DNA from: an uncultured Eubacterium sp.
GTDB lineage: Bacteria; Bacillota; Clostridia; Lachnospirales; Lachnospiraceae
Direction of reading: 5' to 3'
Length of the DNA stretch: 16,704 bases
NCBI GenBank assembly: GCA_934316845.1
Contig: CAKRDZ010000047.1
Span: forward strand, 1 to 16,704
Shown here in pieces: positions 16,101 to 16,704 of the stretch. The notes beneath the pieces were generated by a model that was not told the DNA's origin, made no database searches, and saw nothing but the letters and a program-made list of their open reading frames with translations. How positions within the stretch are numbered: the stretch's first letter is position 1; each line of letters starts with the position of its first letter. The position numbers were made by a program, and so were the translations under genes.

Positions 16101-16303
16101 ATCGTGTCACCGGAATCGGCAAAAACGCATTTGCCGGCTGCCGCAAAGTAAAAACGATAAAGATTCAGAGTATGTTTTTGAAGAAAAAGAACATTGGGAA
16201 GAATGCTTTTCGTGGAATTCCGAGGAAAGCCACAGTTTATGTGCCGTCCGGAAAAATGAAAACCTACCGCAAATGGTTTAAAAAGGCGGGGTTGAAAGGG
16301 TAA
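13196..16303 (+). CDS. CAP2: large secreted CAP-domain protein with Ig-like, CxxC and BspA-like modules
   Basis: A 1035-residue exported paralog of CAP1. After the signal peptide (KRILAGLLAVALIVPNANVAGA) comes a CAP domain (about 50-195) with H125, E146 and H181 at the same positions as CAP1, then a Big2 domain (about 262-325). Unlike CAP1 it has several Cys-rich modules of the type TCTxxGxxxYxCxxC (QYYCAVC, SHCSKCG, TCEKCGD, YYICRDC, HCRRCGE), an MBG-like Ig repeat (about 508-579, FTYDGNACSPEV to GKGLFYGTI), and a BspA-like LRR_5 module (about 650-750). It ends with the same Lys-rich LRR_5-containing tail as CAP1 (about 909-1035) but lacks the PTPDQS linker. GGAGG lies 7 nt before the ATG at 13196; the ATG at 13190 is less likely because it overlaps the ribosome binding site. 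The upstream stop is 2 bp away. No LPXTG is seen. Confidence 0.88.
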   Translation: MKKIAVRKRILAGLLAVALIVPNANVAGAKTKKVLETDVTEASEGCTLVGVYGSYFAQAKEALAKINAIRKEACEAGNVRDPRDPGRYLTASDYVPLKWSSDLENIARIRAAEAGIAFRFMDSGHNRLNEKNTFSITSNGISSSSEDLAYYHVQDMIEGILLWYSEKQYWVKQDFSEETGHYTSMINPKFTYVGFGGFYSEAAPYPATMAGEFSAKSDLDETMQEAPADVMQKIEVSNNFIRETYLDGDSQIFTGGTTTVTTRVKLRRKNALRDVWSIEDVTYTSSDPSVATVTAEGLVTGMTDGTVTITAKSGSTITAQKEITVKCNHPKKMTSYTESTCTKEGKKQYYCAVCQNTIEETVAKKEHDYVYGAADLQGKSTGKCSVCGDTIRIAPPTQMTLYWRNSTSSKASYSKTFPASNPVGSLLYCWKQLSDGDVNYQNMVMKSTNEEVAAAPEEAENNTAYDHYEILAEGITELSVYPKYNPRIKKTFMLRVGEEGSQDISEMDVRLSKDTFTYDGNACSPEVTVSYRQDTVLEQGIDYMVSYENNVNAGTATAVISGKGLFYGTIRKDFTICKKEEESHTHETVIDEAVAATCTGDGLTQGSHCSKCGEILEAQTVIPATGHRYAGGTCEKCGDILYIEMDGIRYTKVEDLSGNVTVHVCAKPEEKISGKVDIPAEVTMGDTTYMVTVIDANAFADQTGLTYVTLPKTLTNIGNKAFAGCASLEGMKFKAKTAPEAAEDAWEGAGTGGFTIITPKYAQDYYSIEKISGATVREETDEEHVHDMQKYDAKAQTCTQGGNIEYYICRDCDNVYADADGKIGILLIDTHLQPLGHDWEPDFTIDIPATATTQGEKSIHCRRCGERSRIVKYSPEDEPDASNGGNSGDSAQEAPYYGGSDDNEDTEDGKRYYFYFSKGSSFKIKGIRYQINAVNTKKGIYDVTCMGSSSKKIKKITVPNYVKYKGIYYRVTGIGKNAFAGCRKVKTIKIQSMFLKKKNIGKNAFRGIPRKATVYVPSGKMKTYRKWFKKAGLKG

Positions 16304-16318
16304 GATGAGGAGGGTACA

Positions 16319-16362
16319 AAAAGTGCCGTAGCACCCTATTTAAAGGGCGCTGCGGCACTTTT
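16319..16362 (+). terminator. Strong terminator after CAP2
   Basis: The 19-nt arms 16319-16337 and 16344-16362 (AAAAGTGCCGTAGCACCCT and near-complement) pair with one G-T wobble and one A-C mismatch around a 6-nt loop. The downstream arm ends in four T residues and the upstream arm starts with A residues, so it could act in both directions. Confidence 0.88.
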
Positions 16363-16400
16363 AATCGCTAGCGTCTTTGTTATCCTATTATTTTTTAGGT

Positions 16401-16431
16401 AAGAGTACTGATGTGGGTCAGTACTCTTTAA
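16401..16431 (+). terminator. Second stem-loop, possible backup terminator
   Basis: An 11-bp perfect stem, AAGAGTACTGA/TCAGTACTCTT (16401-16411 and 16418-16428), has a 6-nt loop TGTGGG and is followed by TTAAATT rather than a clean T run. It could serve as a backup terminator for CAP2. Confidence 0.55.
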
Positions 16432-16537
16432 ATTAACTGCTGACTTCTTCTATTTATCCTCGGAAATCGTACCGCTTAAGGAAATATGTGACGCAGGACG
16501 ATAACAAAAGCAATTTTAATATTGATGATGTTTACTC

Positions 16538-16627
16538 TCATCCTGTAACATAGTCAGGGTCAAATGTTTTAACATCGAGGTAGTAAGTTTTAATACCTGT
16601 GTTTTTATTATGCTCAATACAATCACT
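16538..16627 (-). pseudogene. Minus-strand C-terminal gene fragment cut by the terminal repeat
   Basis: Read on the minus strand, the frame entering from the repeat edge gives about 29 residues before a TGA at 16538-16540: SDCIEHNKNTGIKTYYLDVK, then TFDPDYVTG. The composition looks like real protein, and the frame is blocked by a stop inside the 77-bp repeat (16637-16639). This suggests the 3' remnant of a gene whose upstream part was removed or separated by the repeated element. The family is not recognised; a chance open frame cannot be excluded at this length. Confidence 0.35.
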
Positions 16628-16704
16628 TTGTTGTGGTCAAGCATTTTTGTAACATTTGTGGCTAAAAAAATTCATTGGATTGTTGCTTGGATATTACCGG
16701 AGTC
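16628..16704 (-). repeat. Right copy of the 77-bp terminal inverted repeat
   Basis: This is the exact reverse complement of bases 1-77, including the seven-base A tract. Read outward on the plus strand one frame is open to the window end (ending HWIVAWILPE), but there is not enough sequence to name a family. Confidence 0.9.

Larger units (their letters stand above)
16304..16704. other. Gene-poor right end
   Basis: This 400-bp stretch holds two stem-loops (16319-16362 and 16401-16428), a short minus-strand gene fragment (16538-16627) and the inverted 77-bp repeat (16628-16704). Between 16432 and 16537 I see nothing recognisable: no intact gene and no structured RNA. Confidence 0.6.

Overview
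The window looks like a chromosomal accessory segment of a low-to-moderate GC Gram-positive anaerobe, most likely a gut Lachnospiraceae (Clostridia). This is inferred from the strong AGGAGG-type ribosome binding sites, Thr/Pro-rich surface proteins with BspA-like (LRR_5) and Ig-like domains, an ECF sigma factor paired with a DUF4179-type membrane protein, and an IS1634-like transposase. No rRNA, tRNA or CRISPR array was seen.

Layout. (1) 1-77: a perfect 77-bp repeat, present again inverted at 16628-16704. (2) 50-1738: the 5'-truncated remainder of a MucBP-like, Thr/Pro-rich surface protein, overlapped by a small, probably frameshifted ORF pair (1701-2196). (3) 2231-5671: a stem-loop, then a two-gene unit of a PLD-helicase-DUF3427 protein and a MutT-like NUDIX pyrophosphohydrolase; this is a candidate genome-maintenance or defence module. 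(4) 5677-7266, minus strand: an IS1634-like transposase with intact DDE residues but no recognisable inverted repeats. (5) 7382-10489: a promoter, a TrmH/SpoU rRNA methyltransferase, a secreted CAP-domain protein (CAP1) and a terminator. (6) 10579-12119: ECF sigma factor, DUF4179 membrane partner, terminator. (7) 12169-16362: an ArsC/Spx-like protein without its active-site cysteine, a four-helix membrane protein, a second and larger CAP-domain surface protein (CAP2), and a strong terminator. (8) 16363-16704: a second hairpin, a minus-strand gene fragment, and the inverted copy of the 77-bp repeat.

How the genes may work together. CAP1 and CAP2 are clear paralogs: their CAP-domain His/Glu/His residues fall at identical positions (125/146/181). 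They flank the sigma/partner pair, so an envelope-stress or surface-remodelling locus with duplicated secreted effectors is a reasonable inference. The helicase and NUDIX genes form a separate tight unit. The exact 77-bp inverted ends are best read as copies of one larger repeated element bordering the segment on both sides, probably trimmed at an assembly k-mer length. An invertible or composite-transposon-like segment is the more interesting alternative.
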